From the NCBI RefSeq assembly GCF_000745175.1, contig NZ_JQNI01000002.1:2480001-2544000 (forward strand): 64,000 nt of DNA, written 5' to 3'. The first letter of the stretch is position 1; every line of letters begins with the position of its first letter. Below, piece after piece: positions 52,859 to 64,000 of this stretch. Below the pieces are notes generated by a model. The model worked only from the letters and a program-made list of their open reading frames with translations, was not told the DNA's origin and ran no database searches. Position numbers and translations under genes: made by a program. This DNA comes from Deinococcus sp. YIM 77859. Lineage in GTDB: Bacteria; Deinococcota; Deinococci; Deinococcales; Deinococcaceae.

Positions 52859-53284
52859 TCAGGGCAACAGCGTGAGTGACTGCGCGCGCACCTCGCTCGG
52901 GCTGAGGTACAGCTGCGCGCAGGCGACCGGGAGCCGGAACCGGCGCGGCCCGGCCGCCCCCGGATTCAGCCGGGTGACGCCCTCCCGTTCCTCCAGCCGC
53001 GGCGCGTGGGGAGAGAGGTCAAGGCGTTGCAGGTTGTGCAGCAGGTACACCCACACGCCCTCCAACGTCAACAGCAGGGTTTCTGGCAAATGAGCGAGCG
53101 GCGGGGTGCGGTCCACGTTCCCCCGCACCGCGTAGACCGGGTCAGGAGTAGCCGCGCGCAGGGCGTCCAGCACCTCCGGACTGCCCATGTCGCCCGCGTG
53201 GAGGACGGCGTCTGCTTCTCGCGCCAGCGTGAGGACTTCCGGGCGCAGCAGGCCGTGGGTGTCCGCGATCATCAGGGCGCGCAC
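52859..53284 (-). CDS. YfcE-like metallophosphoesterase
   Basis: A small 141-residue phosphoesterase. IADTHGLLRPEV (metal D-x-H), LHAGDMGSPEVL (GD), VRGNVDRTP (GN-D), LLHNLQRLDL where the YfcE family normally has a THG-H motif, and LNPGAAGPRRF near the end (usual NPGS). The replaced H-G-H residues could weaken metal binding, but the first metal site looks intact. Family members hydrolyse simple phosphodiesters or act on nucleotides. GTG 53284 lies 5 nt after TATGGT. Lies 19 bp upstream of the MBL-fold gene region on the same strand. Confidence 0.82.
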   Translation of the reverse strand: MRALMIADTHGLLRPEVLTLAREADAVLHAGDMGSPEVLDALRAATPDPVYAVRGNVDRTPPLAHLPETLLLTLEGVWVYLLHNLQRLDLSPHAPRLEEREGVTRLNPGAAGPRRFRLPVACAQLYLSPSEVRAQSLTLLP

Positions 53285-53289
53285 AGGCC

Positions 53290-53295
53290 ACCATA
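53290..53295 (-). promoter_or_regulatory. -10 hexamer TATGGT, leaderless type
   Basis: Minus-strand TATGGT, 5 nt, GTG at 53284. Confidence 0.45.
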
Positions 53296-53343
53296 AGAAA
53301 CGCGCCCCCTGTGATGGAGGGCGCGCCGCAGCGCTGGCCTACC

Positions 53344-53943
<600 letters not shown>

Positions 53944-53949
53944 CTTAGG

Positions 53950-53955
53950 ACGCTA
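53950..53955 (-). promoter_or_regulatory. -10 hexamer TAGCGT, leaderless type
   Basis: Minus-strand TAGCGT, 6 nt, ATG at 53943. Confidence 0.5.
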
Positions 53956-53988
53956 CCCTTTGGGCCGTCCATTCGCCCCCGCACCCTC

Positions 53989-55617
<1,629 letters not shown>

Positions 55618-55710
55618 GGGTCACCAGGCGCGGAAGGGCCCCCAGCTGGCCGATGTTGCCCCCCCCTCTCTCTCTGTTCGGTTCGTCTCCATCCTAAGCT
55701 GAGAGGGCAC

Positions 55711-57993
55711 ATGAACAGGCCAGGCGCACTTCGGCGCACCCCCCGGTTTCTGCTGGGGCTGCTGGTGTTGGCACTGGGGGTGGCCCTGCTCTCGGTGCTG
55801 CTCGCCCTCCTGGGTGTGCCGGTGTCGGGGTGGGCTTCCGGCTGGCTGCCCCTGCTGATCAGCCTGCTGAGCGCGGTGTGTTTCTGGTGGGCAGCGGCCC
55901 AGGCCCCAGAGGAGCACCGGCCCCACTGGCGGCTGTGCGCCCTGGGTCTGACGGCCTGGTGGTTGGGGGATGTGGTCTTCCTGCTGTACCGGGAGCTCAC
56001 GCCCGCAGGGGAGCCGCCCTTCCCCTCCTGGGCGGACCTCTGGTACACGCTGTTTGCGCCGCTCATGACCCTGGGCCTCTACCGCCTGCTGCGTCCGGCT
56101 GCGGGACCGGCGCGAACACGGCTGCTGCTGGACATCAGCGTTGTGGTGATCACCGTCTTTGTGCTCCTGTGGCACTTCGTCTACGCCGAGACCTTTGTCA
56201 CCGCCCAGCGCAGCCTGGCCGGGCTGCTGGTCAACCTGAGCTACCCCTTGCAGGACGCGCTGATGGTCAGCCTGGTGCTGCTGGTCCTCTTTCAGGAACG
56301 CGTGCCGCTGCCGCCCGCGGCCCTGGCGTGGCTGGGCGTCGGCGCGGGGGCGAACTTCGTGGCCGACGTGGCGTACGCGGCCCTGCTGCCGGAAGCGTGG
56401 AGCGTGACCAACCAGGTCATGGACGGTGTGTTTGCCCTGGGGTTGATCGGCTTGGCGCTGGCGGCAGTTCTCGGCGTGGGCTGGCCGGGGGAGTGGCGGG
56501 CAGCTTTGCCGCAGCACGCCGTCGCCCTGAGCCCCTACCTCGCAATCCTGATCTGCTTCACGCTCCTGGGAGCGCAGGAACTCGGCTTCACGCTGCGGAC
56601 CTACGGAGACCTCCTGGGAACCGCCCTGGTGACCCTGGTGGTGGTCGGGCGGCAGAATTTCATCCTGCGCGAGAACCTGCACCTCACGGCAGAACTGGAA
56701 CGGCGGGCCACCCACGATCCCCTCACCGGCCTGCCCAACCGCCGCCTGCTCGAAACCCGTCTGGAAGAGGCTCTGGCGCGGGCGCGGCACACCGGCGAGC
56801 ACGTGGCGGTGCTCTTTCTCGACCTCGACCGCTTCAAGGCGGTCAATGACAGCCTGGGGCATGCGGCTGGGGACGAGCTGTTGGTCGCGGTGGCGGGCGT
56901 CTTGCGGCGGGCCCTGCGCCCCGAAGACACGCTGGCCCGTCAGGGCGGTGACGAATTCATCGTGGTGCTGCCTGGCCTCTCCGGGCCCCAGGAGGCAGAC
57001 CGGTATGCGCGGCAGCTGCTGGAGAGCCTGCGCATCCCGCTGCAGCTGGGAAGCCGCTCCCTGGTGATCACGGCCAGCGTGGGACTGGCTGTCTTTCCCC
57101 GGGACGGCACCGACAGCGTCACCCTGCAACGGCACGCGGACGCCGCGATGTACACCGTCAAGGCCCGTGGCCGCAACGGTCAGGAACGGTTCCGGCCGGA
57201 GATGACCGTCACGGGACAGGTGCTCGACCTCGAACAGGGGTTGCGCCGCGCCCTGGGTGCAGGCGAGTTCGAACTGTACTATCAGCCGCAGGTGCACGCG
57301 GTGCGGGGGGTGGTGGGCGTCGAGGCCCTGCTGCGCTGGCGGCGGGGGGACGAACGGATCTCGCCCGGCTGCTTTATCCCGCTGGCAGAGGAAACCGGCC
57401 TGATTGTGCCCATCGGCACCTGGGTGCTGCACGAGGCGTGCCGTCAGCTGGCGGCCTGGCGGGCCTCGGGGCTGAGGTTGGAACGCGTTGCGGTCAACGT
57501 CTCGGCGCGGCAATTCGCCGCGCCCGATTTCCTGGACGAGGTGCACCGCGCCCTGAGGGAGGCGGGGCTGGTTCCGGCCGACCTCGAGCTCGAATTGACC
57601 GAGAGTGCTGTGCTGCACGACGTGCCGCTGGCCGTGCGGCAGCTCACGCACCTGCGCCGTCTGGGCATGCATGTCGCCGTCGACGATTTCGGCACGGGGC
57701 AGTCCTCGCTGGGGCTCTTGCGCCACGTGCCCGCCGACGTGCTGAAAATCGACCGCTCCTTTGTGGCCAACCTGGGCGCGTCCGAGGAGAGTACGGCCCT
57801 GGTGCGGGTGGTGGTGGCGTTTGCCCATACCCTGGGGCTCGACGTGATCGCCGAAGGGGTCGAGACCGAAGAGCAGTGGGCCGCTCTGCGCGCCCTGGGC
57901 TGCGCGACTGCCCAGGGCTACGCCTTTTTGCCTCCCCGTCCGGCCGCTGAACTCGAAGCCTGGCTGCGCCGCCAGCCGTCAAGCTCACGCTGA
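55711..57993 (+). CDS. membrane GGDEF-EAL protein
   Basis: A 760-residue c-di-GMP enzyme. About eight membrane helices occupy residues 10-310 (a MASE-like sensor). GGDEF domain: LFLDLDRFKAVNDSLGHAAGD and RQGGDEFIVVLPG at 410-416, with an I-site RPED five residues earlier, so synthesis and product inhibition are possible. EAL domain from about 500: VEALLRWRR near 537, NVSARQF, LELTESAVLHD, VDDFGTGQSSLGLL, LKIDRSFV, VIAEGVETEEQ and AQGYAFLPP, with all catalytic acids. It could make or break c-di-GMP depending on the membrane input. GAGAGGGCAC precedes the ATG. Monocistronic. Confidence 0.94.
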   Translation: MNRPGALRRTPRFLLGLLVLALGVALLSVLLALLGVPVSGWASGWLPLLISLLSAVCFWWAAAQAPEEHRPHWRLCALGLTAWWLGDVVFLLYRELTPAGEPPFPSWADLWYTLFAPLMTLGLYRLLRPAAGPARTRLLLDISVVVITVFVLLWHFVYAETFVTAQRSLAGLLVNLSYPLQDALMVSLVLLVLFQERVPLPPAALAWLGVGAGANFVADVAYAALLPEAWSVTNQVMDGVFALGLIGLALAAVLGVGWPGEWRAALPQHAVALSPYLAILICFTLLGAQELGFTLRTYGDLLGTALVTLVVVGRQNFILRENLHLTAELERRATHDPLTGLPNRRLLETRLEEALARARHTGEHVAVLFLDLDRFKAVNDSLGHAAGDELLVAVAGVLRRALRPEDTLARQGGDEFIVVLPGLSGPQEADRYARQLLESLRIPLQLGSRSLVITASVGLAVFPRDGTDSVTLQRHADAAMYTVKARGRNGQERFRPEMTVTGQVLDLEQGLRRALGAGEFELYYQPQVHAVRGVVGVEALLRWRRGDERISPGCFIPLAEETGLIVPIGTWVLHEACRQLAAWRASGLRLERVAVNVSARQFAAPDFLDEVHRALREAGLVPADLELELTESAVLHDVPLAVRQLTHLRRLGMHVAVDDFGTGQSSLGLLRHVPADVLKIDRSFVANLGASEESTALVRVVVAFAHTLGLDVIAEGVETEEQWAALRALGCATAQGYAFLPPRPAAELEAWLRRQPSSSR

Positions 57994-58011
57994 ACACCGC
58001 CGCGCCTCTGC

Positions 58012-58041
58012 TTGACACGCGCGCTCGCACTGCCCTACCTT
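58012..58041 (+). promoter_or_regulatory. sigma-70 promoter of the iron ABC operon
   Basis: TTGACA (58012-58017), 18-nt spacer, TACCTT (58036-58041): the best -35/-10 pair in the window. Start expected near 58048. Confidence 0.7.
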
Positions 58042-58050
58042 GACCCTATT

Positions 58051-58067
58051 CCGACTGTCTAAGTCGG
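58051..58067. promoter_or_regulatory. operator-like dyad in the iron operon promoter
   Basis: CCGACT-GTCTA-AGTCGG, a 6-bp dyad just downstream of the expected start, with wider flanks ATTCCGA (58048-58054) and TCGGAAT (58073-58079). A position suited to a repressor such as Fur- or DtxR-type; the sequence is not a consensus box of either, so the regulator is unknown. Confidence 0.4.
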
Positions 58068-58183
58068 GTTAATCGGAATCTCGTGACGACTCTTCTGCCC
58101 TTTTTTTCCCCTGAACGGTATCGTCCCCTCGCTCGGCGGGTGGGGTTCGCCCTCGTCGTGGCTCTGGCGGAAGGCGGGCCCGC

Positions 58184-59211
58184 GTGACAGCTCTTGCCCG
58201 GCGGGCAGACGGGCGGCGGGTGAGCCGCGTTCTGGTTTTTGGAGCGGCCCTGCTGCTGCTCGCGTTGGGCGTATGGGCGTCCCTGGCGCTCGGGGCCTTT
58301 GAGCTCCCGTTCGCGCAGGTGCTGGAGCTGCTGCTTCGTCCGCAAGACAGCAGCGGGGGTTTGGTGGTCTGGACGCTGCGGATGCCGCGCACCGTCGTGG
58401 CAGCGCTGGCCGGGGCGGCCCTCGCGGTCGCCGGGGCGCTGCTTCAGGGCGTGACCCGCAACCCCCTCGCGGACCCCGGCATTCTCGGGGTGGAGGCGGG
58501 AGCGGCGCTGGCCCTTCTGGTCGCGGTGGTGTTTTTTCCCGGGCTGCCCGCCTGGGCGTTCGTGCCCTGCGCGTTTCTGGGGGGGCGGTCTCGGCGGCCT
58601 TCACGTATGCTGTGGCGCGCGGGGTGGGTCTGACGCCGCTGCGTCTGGCGCTGGCGGGCGTCGCGGTTGCCTCCTTTGCGGGTGCAGCGGCCAGCGGCCT
58701 CAAGATTCTTTTTGAAGAACGCGCCCAGGGGGCTCTGTTCGCTCTGGCCGGCAGTGTGGCCGGGCGCACCTGGCTGCAAGCGGCCCTGATCGCCCCCTGG
58801 ATTCTGGGCGGTGTGGGCCTGGCCCTGCTGCTCGCGGGCCGCGTGAATCTGCTTGCCCTCGGGGAGGACGTGGCCCGCAGCCTCGGCGTTCGCACCGCGC
58901 GGGACACGCTGCTGCTCACCGCCGTCGCCGTGCTGCTGGCCGCTGCCGCCGTCAGCGTCGCTGGCCCCATCGGATTTATCGGCCTGATGGTGCCGCACCT
59001 CGCCCGTGCGCTGGTGGGCAATGACCATCGCCTGCTGCTGCCCCTGTGCGTGCCGCTAGGGGCCGCCACCCTGATCTGGGCAGATATCGCTGCACGAATG
59101 ATCGACAAACCCGCCGAGGTGCCGGTAGGGATTCTGATCGCCGCGCTGGGCGCGCCCTTCTTCGTGGTGGTGGCCCGGCGGCTCGGCGGCGCTGCCGACC
59201 GTTCCCGTTAA
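58184..59211 (+). pseudogene. FecCD-type iron-siderophore permease, split by a frameshift
   Basis: A permease of the BtuC/FecCD family in two frames: 58184-58633 holds the N-terminal helices with VWTLRMPRTVVAALAGAALAVAGALLQGVTRNPLADP, and 58612-59211 the C-terminal half with LALAGVAVASFAGAAASGL and GPIGFIGLMVPHLARALVG. The frames join by one missing base in a run of seven G (58579-58585); eight G would give one protein of about 342 residues, normal for the family. The run also forms a perfect G-GGG-GGG slippery site in the correct phase for -1 frameshifting. So this is either a sequencing or assembly error, a recent inactivating mutation, or regulated slippage. First gene of the siderophore operon. 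Confidence 0.8.
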
Positions 59212-59231
59212 CATTCGCCCCCAGGAGTCTG

Positions 59232-60167
59232 ATGAACAAGTTCACTGCTGCCGGCCTGCTTTCTGCTCTTGCCCTCAGCGCTGCCGCCGCTGCCATCTCC
59301 GTGAAGCACGAGCGGGGCACCCTCGACCTCAAGGCCCCTGCCCAGCGTGTGGTGGGCCTGGAGTACAGCTTCCTCGACACGCTGATCGCGCTCGGCGTAC
59401 GCCCGGTGGGCGGGGCCCTGGGCACGCAGGGCGGCGACCGCGGCGCGCCCCCGTACCTCCAGCCGCTTACCCGGAACGTCACCAGCATCGGCTCGCGCGC
59501 CCAGCCCAACCTGGAAGCCATCCTGGCGGTCAAGCCCGACTTGATCCTTGCCGATGCCTTTGTGCACAGGGACCTCTACCCGCAGCTCGCGCGCCTCGCG
59601 CCCACCGCCGCCTTCCAAAGCCGCCGCGGCAGCTACGAGGACGTGATGCAGCAGGTGCTGGACATCGGCAGGCTGGTTGGCCGCGAGGCCCAGGCCCGCC
59701 AGCTTCTGCGGGATCAGGCGCAGCTCCTGGCCAAAGCTCAGGCCTTTACGAACCGGAAGGCCCCCCCCGTGGTGATGGCCGTCGTGACCGAGCAGAGCGT
59801 GACCCTGCACTCCACCGAAAGCTTCGTGGGCAGCCTGATCGAGAAGCTGGGCCGCAAGAACGCCGTGAAGCCCCAGGGCGCCCAGACGCAGTACGAGGTG
59901 ACGCTCGAGGGGCTCGCAGCGCTTAACCCCGCCACCCTGGTGCTGTTTACCGGTGCCGACGAGCGGCCCATCGTGCGCGAGTGGGCCAAACATCCCCTGT
60001 GGCAAAAGATGACGGCGGTGAAGCGCGGCCGAGTGTACGAGTTTGACCGCGACCTGTGGACTCGCGCGCGCGGCCCCATCGCCCTGAAGCAGATGCTGGC
60101 CCAGACCATCAACTCGGGTCTGCTGCAAGATCGCGCGCCCACGGCAGCCTACGCCTTCCGCGAGTGA
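59232..60167 (+). CDS. iron-siderophore ABC transporter substrate-binding protein 1
   Basis: A 311-residue periplasmic binding protein of the FecB/FhuD (type III) fold. Signal peptide FTAAGLLSALALSAAAAA without a lipobox Cys. Mature part: APAQRVVGLEYSFLDTLIALGVRPVGG, NLEAILAVKPDLILADAFVH, and a long linking helix DVMQQVLDIGRLVGREAQARQLL, the hallmarks of class III binding proteins, plus the C-terminal RGRVYEFDRDLW. Presumably binds a ferric siderophore. AGGAG precedes the ATG. Its stop overlaps the next permease start (GTGA). Confidence 0.9.
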   Translation: MNKFTAAGLLSALALSAAAAAISVKHERGTLDLKAPAQRVVGLEYSFLDTLIALGVRPVGGALGTQGGDRGAPPYLQPLTRNVTSIGSRAQPNLEAILAVKPDLILADAFVHRDLYPQLARLAPTAAFQSRRGSYEDVMQQVLDIGRLVGREAQARQLLRDQAQLLAKAQAFTNRKAPPVVMAVVTEQSVTLHSTESFVGSLIEKLGRKNAVKPQGAQTQYEVTLEGLAALNPATLVLFTGADERPIVREWAKHPLWQKMTAVKRGRVYEFDRDLWTRARGPIALKQMLAQTINSGLLQDRAPTAAYAFRE

Positions 60168-61180
60168 ACGTGTCGAACGTGGTCTCTGTGGGTGCCCGCC
60201 GTACTCGGCTGCTGCTGCCCGCCCTGGCGGCGCTGCTTCTGCTCGTGGGAACGGTCGCGCTCGGTGTGGGGGCGGTCCGCACACCCCCCCTGGAGGTGCT
60301 GCGCGTCCTCGCCGGCGGTGGGGACGAGCTGGCTCGGCGCATCTTGATCGAGCTGCGCCTGCCGCGCGTCGGCGTTGCGGCGCTGTCCGGTGCGATGTTC
60401 GCCGCGAGCGGCGCGGTGATGCAGGGGGTGGTTCGTAACCCGCTTGCCAGCCCCGACCTGATCGGTGTGGGGGCCGGAGCGGGCCTGGCGGCCACCGTCC
60501 TGCTGCTGCTCGCGCCCGCGTCTCCCCCCTGGGCCCTGCCCTGGGGCGCCTTTGCTGGGGCTTGGGCGGGCTTTGCGCTCGTCGTGGGGCTCGCGCGTAC
60601 GGGGGGAGGTCTGAGCCCGGTCCGGCTGGCCCTGATTGGGGTGGCGGTTGGTGCGGCCCTGAATGCCGCGCAGCAGCTTGTCATCGTTCGCGCCCCGGAC
60701 GGCGTGGCAAGCGCGTTGGCCTTTTTGGCGGGCACGATCTACGGGGCGGATGCCGCGCGCTTTGCTCGGCTGTTGCCCTGGGCGGCGGTGCTGCTGCCCG
60801 CCAGCCTGCTGCTCACCCGGCGGCTGGATGTTCTTGCGTTTGGCGAGAGCGTGGCGGCCTCGCTGGGGACTCGGGTGGACCTGGCAAGGGGAGTGGCCCT
60901 CACGGTCGCGGTGGGCCTCGCTGCGGCCGCCGTCACCGGCAGCGGGATCTTGGGCTTTGTCGGCCTGCTGGCTCCGCACCTCGCCCGGCTGCTGGTGGGC
61001 GGTCTGCATGGCCGTCTGCTCCCCGTCGCCATGCTGCTCGGTGCCCTGCTCGTCCTGCTGGCGGATACCCTGGGCCGCACGCTGCTGCCCCCCCTCGAAG
61101 TGCCTGCGGGGATCTTGACCACCCTGGTGGGCGCGCCCTACTTCCTCTGGCTGCTGCGGCAGCAACGCCGCCCCCTCTGA
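60164..61180 (+). CDS. iron-siderophore ABC transporter permease 2 (FecCD family)
   Basis: A 338-residue permease of about nine or ten helices. RRILIELRLPRVGVAALSGAMFAASGAVMQGVVRNPLASPDLIGV near residues 55-98, RLALIGVAVGAALNAAQQL near 150, and the ATPase-coupling segment GILGFVGLLAPHLARLLVGG near 260. Intact, unlike the first permease. It starts at the GTG at 60164 overlapping the previous stop; the longer frame from 60056 would overlap the binding-protein gene heavily. With permease 1 it could form a FecC-FecD heterodimer served by the single ATPase downstream. Confidence 0.93.
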   Translation: MNVSNVVSVGARRTRLLLPALAALLLLVGTVALGVGAVRTPPLEVLRVLAGGGDELARRILIELRLPRVGVAALSGAMFAASGAVMQGVVRNPLASPDLIGVGAGAGLAATVLLLLAPASPPWALPWGAFAGAWAGFALVVGLARTGGGLSPVRLALIGVAVGAALNAAQQLVIVRAPDGVASALAFLAGTIYGADAARFARLLPWAAVLLPASLLLTRRLDVLAFGESVAASLGTRVDLARGVALTVAVGLAAAAVTGSGILGFVGLLAPHLARLLVGGLHGRLLPVAMLLGALLVLLADTLGRTLLPPLEVPAGILTTLVGAPYFLWLLRQQRRPL

Positions 61181-61202
61181 CTTCCCTGCAAGGAGAAAGA
61201 CC

Positions 61203-62111
61203 ATGCCCCGATTCCCTGTGTGGCTCAGCGCCCTGTCCCTGCTCACCCTCCTCCCCACCGCGCTCGCCCAGCCCGGTCCCTGCGCGGGCCGCGTGATCGA
61301 ACACGCGCTGGGGGAAACCTGTGTGCCCAAGTCCCCCAAGCGCGTGGTGGTGCTGGATACCGGCGAACTCGACAGCGTGCTCGCGCTGGGGGTCAAACCC
61401 GTCGGAGCGGTCACCGCGCTGGGCACGGGATTTCCGGGCTACCTGAAGGGCCGGACGGGCGGCATCGCCGACGTGGGCACCATTCAGCAGCCCAGCCTGG
61501 AAAAGATCCTGGCCCTGAAGCCGGACCTGATTCTGAGCAGCAAGCTCCGGCATGGCAACATCTACCCGCAGCTGTCGCGCATCGCGCCCACGGTGATGGC
61601 CGAAAGCGTGGGGGTCGTCTGGAAGGAGAACCTCAAGCTCAACGCCCGCGCGCTGGGCCGGGAGGCGCAGGCGCAAAAGCTCCTCACGAACTACGCCGCG
61701 CGGCTTAAAAAGCTTCAGGTGAGGGTAGACCGCAACACCACCACCGTCTCCATCGTGCGCTTCGTGCCCGGACAGGTTCGGCTGATGCAGCAGGCGAACT
61801 TCATCGGGACGATCCTGGCGGATGCCGGGCTCAAGCGGCCCGCCTCGCAGCGCCAGAACACCTTTATGGAGGTGGCCACGCCGGAGCGCATTCCGGCTAT
61901 GGACGGCAGTTTCCTCTTCTACAGCACCTACGGCCCCGCCGAGGCGACCGACCTGCACCAGTACCTGAAAAGCCCGCTGTGGGCACGGCTGAGCGCGGTG
62001 AAGAGCGGGCGGGCCATCCCGGTCAACGACGACGTTTGGTTCCTGGGGATCGGGATTCTGGCGGCCAATCTGGTGCTGGACGATCTGGAAAAGTACCTGG
62101 GGAACCCATGA
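61203..62111 (+). CDS. iron-siderophore ABC transporter substrate-binding protein 2
   Basis: A 302-residue binding protein. Signal peptide FPVWLSALSLLTLLPTALAQ, no lipobox. Features: KSPKRVVVLDTGELDSVLALGVKPVGAV, SLEKILALKPDLILSSKLRHGNIYPQLSRIAPTV, long helix and C-terminal INDD-like PVNDDVWFLGIGILAANLVLDDLEKYL, typical of ferric siderophore receptors. It differs enough from the first to have a different ligand. Two Cys (CAGRV; ETCVPK) may form a disulfide at the N-terminus. AAGGAG precedes the ATG. Stop overlaps the ATPase start (ATGA). Confidence 0.92.
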   Translation: MPRFPVWLSALSLLTLLPTALAQPGPCAGRVIEHALGETCVPKSPKRVVVLDTGELDSVLALGVKPVGAVTALGTGFPGYLKGRTGGIADVGTIQQPSLEKILALKPDLILSSKLRHGNIYPQLSRIAPTVMAESVGVVWKENLKLNARALGREAQAQKLLTNYAARLKKLQVRVDRNTTTVSIVRFVPGQVRLMQQANFIGTILADAGLKRPASQRQNTFMEVATPERIPAMDGSFLFYSTYGPAEATDLHQYLKSPLWARLSAVKSGRAIPVNDDVWFLGIGILAANLVLDDLEKYLGNP

Positions 62112-62908
62112 GTGTTCTGTCTACCCGTGAACTCAGCCTCCGCTACGGCACGCGTCAGGTGTTTCAGGAACTCAACCTGACCCTGCGTGACGGCGCGGTG
62201 ACCGCTCTGATCGGGGCCAACGGAAGCGGCAAAAGCACGCTGCTGCGCTCGCTCTCCCGGCTGCTCTCGCCGAACGCGGGCGCGGTGCTGCTCGACGGGG
62301 CGGACCTGCATGCGCTCCCCACCCGCACCGTCGCGCAAAAGCTCGCCATCCTGCCCCAGGGTCCCACGGCGCCCGAGGGCCTCACCGTCGAGGAGCTCGT
62401 GTGGTTTGGGCGGCATCCGCATCAGGGCATGTTCGGGGGGCGCACCGCCGAAGATCGCCGCATCGTCGCCTGGGCCCTGGACCAGACCGGCATGACTGTC
62501 TTCGCGTCGCGCCCGCTGGAGAGCCTCTCCGGTGGACAGCGGCAGCGAGCGTGGATCGCCATGAGCCTGGCCCAGGGCACCCAGACACTGCTGCTCGACG
62601 AGCCGACCACCTACCTGGACCTCAGCCACCAACTGGAGGTGCTGCACCTTGTGCGCCGCCTCAACGAGCAGGAAGGCAAGACCATCGTGATGGTTCTGCA
62701 CGACCTCAACCAGGCCGTGCGCTACTCCGATGAGATCGTCGCGGTGCTGGATGGCCGCGTCTACGCCCAGGGGGACCCCGCCGAGGTGATGAACCGAGCG
62801 CTCTTGCGCGACGTCTTCGGCCTCGAAGCGCACCTGCTGACCGACCCGGACACCGGCCGCCCGCACGTCATTCCCTACGGCATCGCGCGCAAGGCGGGAA
62901 CCCGGTAA
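62108..62908 (+). CDS. iron-siderophore ABC transporter ATP-binding protein
   Basis: A 266-residue FecE/FhuC-type ATPase: Walker [21 protein letters not shown] near residue 35, Q-loop [17 protein letters not shown], signature [19 protein letters not shown] near 140, Walker [19 protein letters not shown] near 160, H-loop [14 protein letters not shown]. Energises the two permeases of the operon. ATGA overlap with binding protein 2. Last gene before a two-way terminator. Confidence 0.95.
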   Translation: MSVLSTRELSLRYGTRQVFQELNLTLRDGAVTALIGANGSGKSTLLRSLSRLLSPNAGAVLLDGADLHALPTRTVAQKLAILPQGPTAPEGLTVEELVWFGRHPHQGMFGGRTAEDRRIVAWALDQTGMTVFASRPLESLSGGQRQRAWIAMSLAQGTQTLLLDEPTTYLDLSHQLEVLHLVRRLNEQEGKTIVMVLHDLNQAVRYSDEIVAVLDGRVYAQGDPAEVMNRALLRDVFGLEAHLLTDPDTGRPHVIPYGIARKAGTR

Positions 62909-62935
62909 GCCCTCAAAAGCCCAAGAGACAAGAAA

Positions 62936-64000
<1,065 letters not shown>

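Noticed and set aside
58042..58183. Search for a cobalamin riboswitch in the leader of the iron operon
   Set aside because: No B12-box-like or conserved multi-stem pattern was recognised; the binding proteins fit siderophores at least as well, so only the promoter and dyad are reported.
60149..61426. A 425-codon minus-strand frame opposite the second iron permease
   Set aside because: Composition is that of an antisense shadow (Gln/Arg/Pro-rich); no start signal and the plus strand encodes a conserved permease.

Overview
The window is a GC-rich chromosomal stretch that reads as a Deinococcus genome. The pointers are: a primary sigma factor with a long Ala/Lys/Pro-rich N-terminal extension; TrmFO in place of TrmA; a YidC carrying both a lipobox and a large extracytoplasmic domain; many envelope proteins with signal peptides; and about twenty genes whose start codon lies only 5-7 nt after a TAnnnT hexamer, the leaderless-mRNA arrangement described for Deinococcus. 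The species cannot be fixed from sequence alone. No CRISPR array, insertion sequence, prophage or rRNA was seen; gene density is high and most genes sit in short overlapping operons.

Layout. 1-2.1 kb: partial metallophosphoesterase, nucleotidyltransferase-like protein and alpha/beta hydrolase. 2.3-3.9 kb: rpoD/sigA with a terminator. 4.2-7.8 kb: DUF4129 membrane protein, MoxR ATPase and DUF58 protein in overlapping order, the last probably starting at CTG. 7.8-14.5 kb: small proteins, MnmE, a DUF4258 protein behind a possible attenuator leader, two GNAT proteins, a DUF305 protein and TrmFO. 14.5-17.8 kb: a small accessory patch (66-aa protein, DUF4397-like secreted protein, BTAD/AAA regulator). 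17.8-21.4 kb: MurD-FtsW convergent with YchF. 21.6-24.2 kb: exported metallo-beta-lactamase-fold protein, truncated hemoglobin, chorismate mutase-DAHP synthase. 24.2-26.5 kb (minus): Mrp, SufR-like regulator, 2H phosphoesterase. 26.7-29.3 kb: rpmH-rnpA-yidD-yidC and a terminator. 29.3-33.7 kb (minus): alpha-toroid protein, C39-like/TPR protein, and a two-subunit 2-oxoacid dehydrogenase E1. 34-40.7 kb: EAL phosphodiesterase, secreted proteins, a pterin-binding-like protein overlapping a histidine kinase, CAP-domain lipoprotein, ECF sigma factor, FUN14 protein. 40.7-49.4 kb: a two-component system divergent from a six-gene efflux operon (two TolC-like proteins, HlyD adaptor, MacB-type ATPase and permease, secreted protein). 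49.4-58 kb: TsaB, citrate synthase, YbjN-like protein, two hydrolases, two exported proteins including a beta-propeller, and a membrane GGDEF-EAL protein. 58-63 kb: a siderophore/iron ABC operon whose first permease is split by a one-base shift in a G7 run. 63-64 kb: tRNA-Ala(CGC) and the start of guaB.

Functional themes are envelope biogenesis (MurD, FtsW, YidC/YidD), tRNA modification (MnmE, TrmFO, TsaB), central metabolism (E1, citrate synthase, DAHP synthase, IMPDH), Fe-S and iron handling (Mrp, SufR-like, siderophore uptake), and signalling (two histidine kinases, one response regulator, two c-di-GMP enzymes, two sigma factors). Most of the window is conserved housekeeping content. The points most worth following are the pterin-binding-like protein/kinase pair, the possible attenuator at 10.2-10.3 kb, the G7 frameshift in the iron permease, the CTG start of the DUF58 gene and the open rnpA frame across rpmH.
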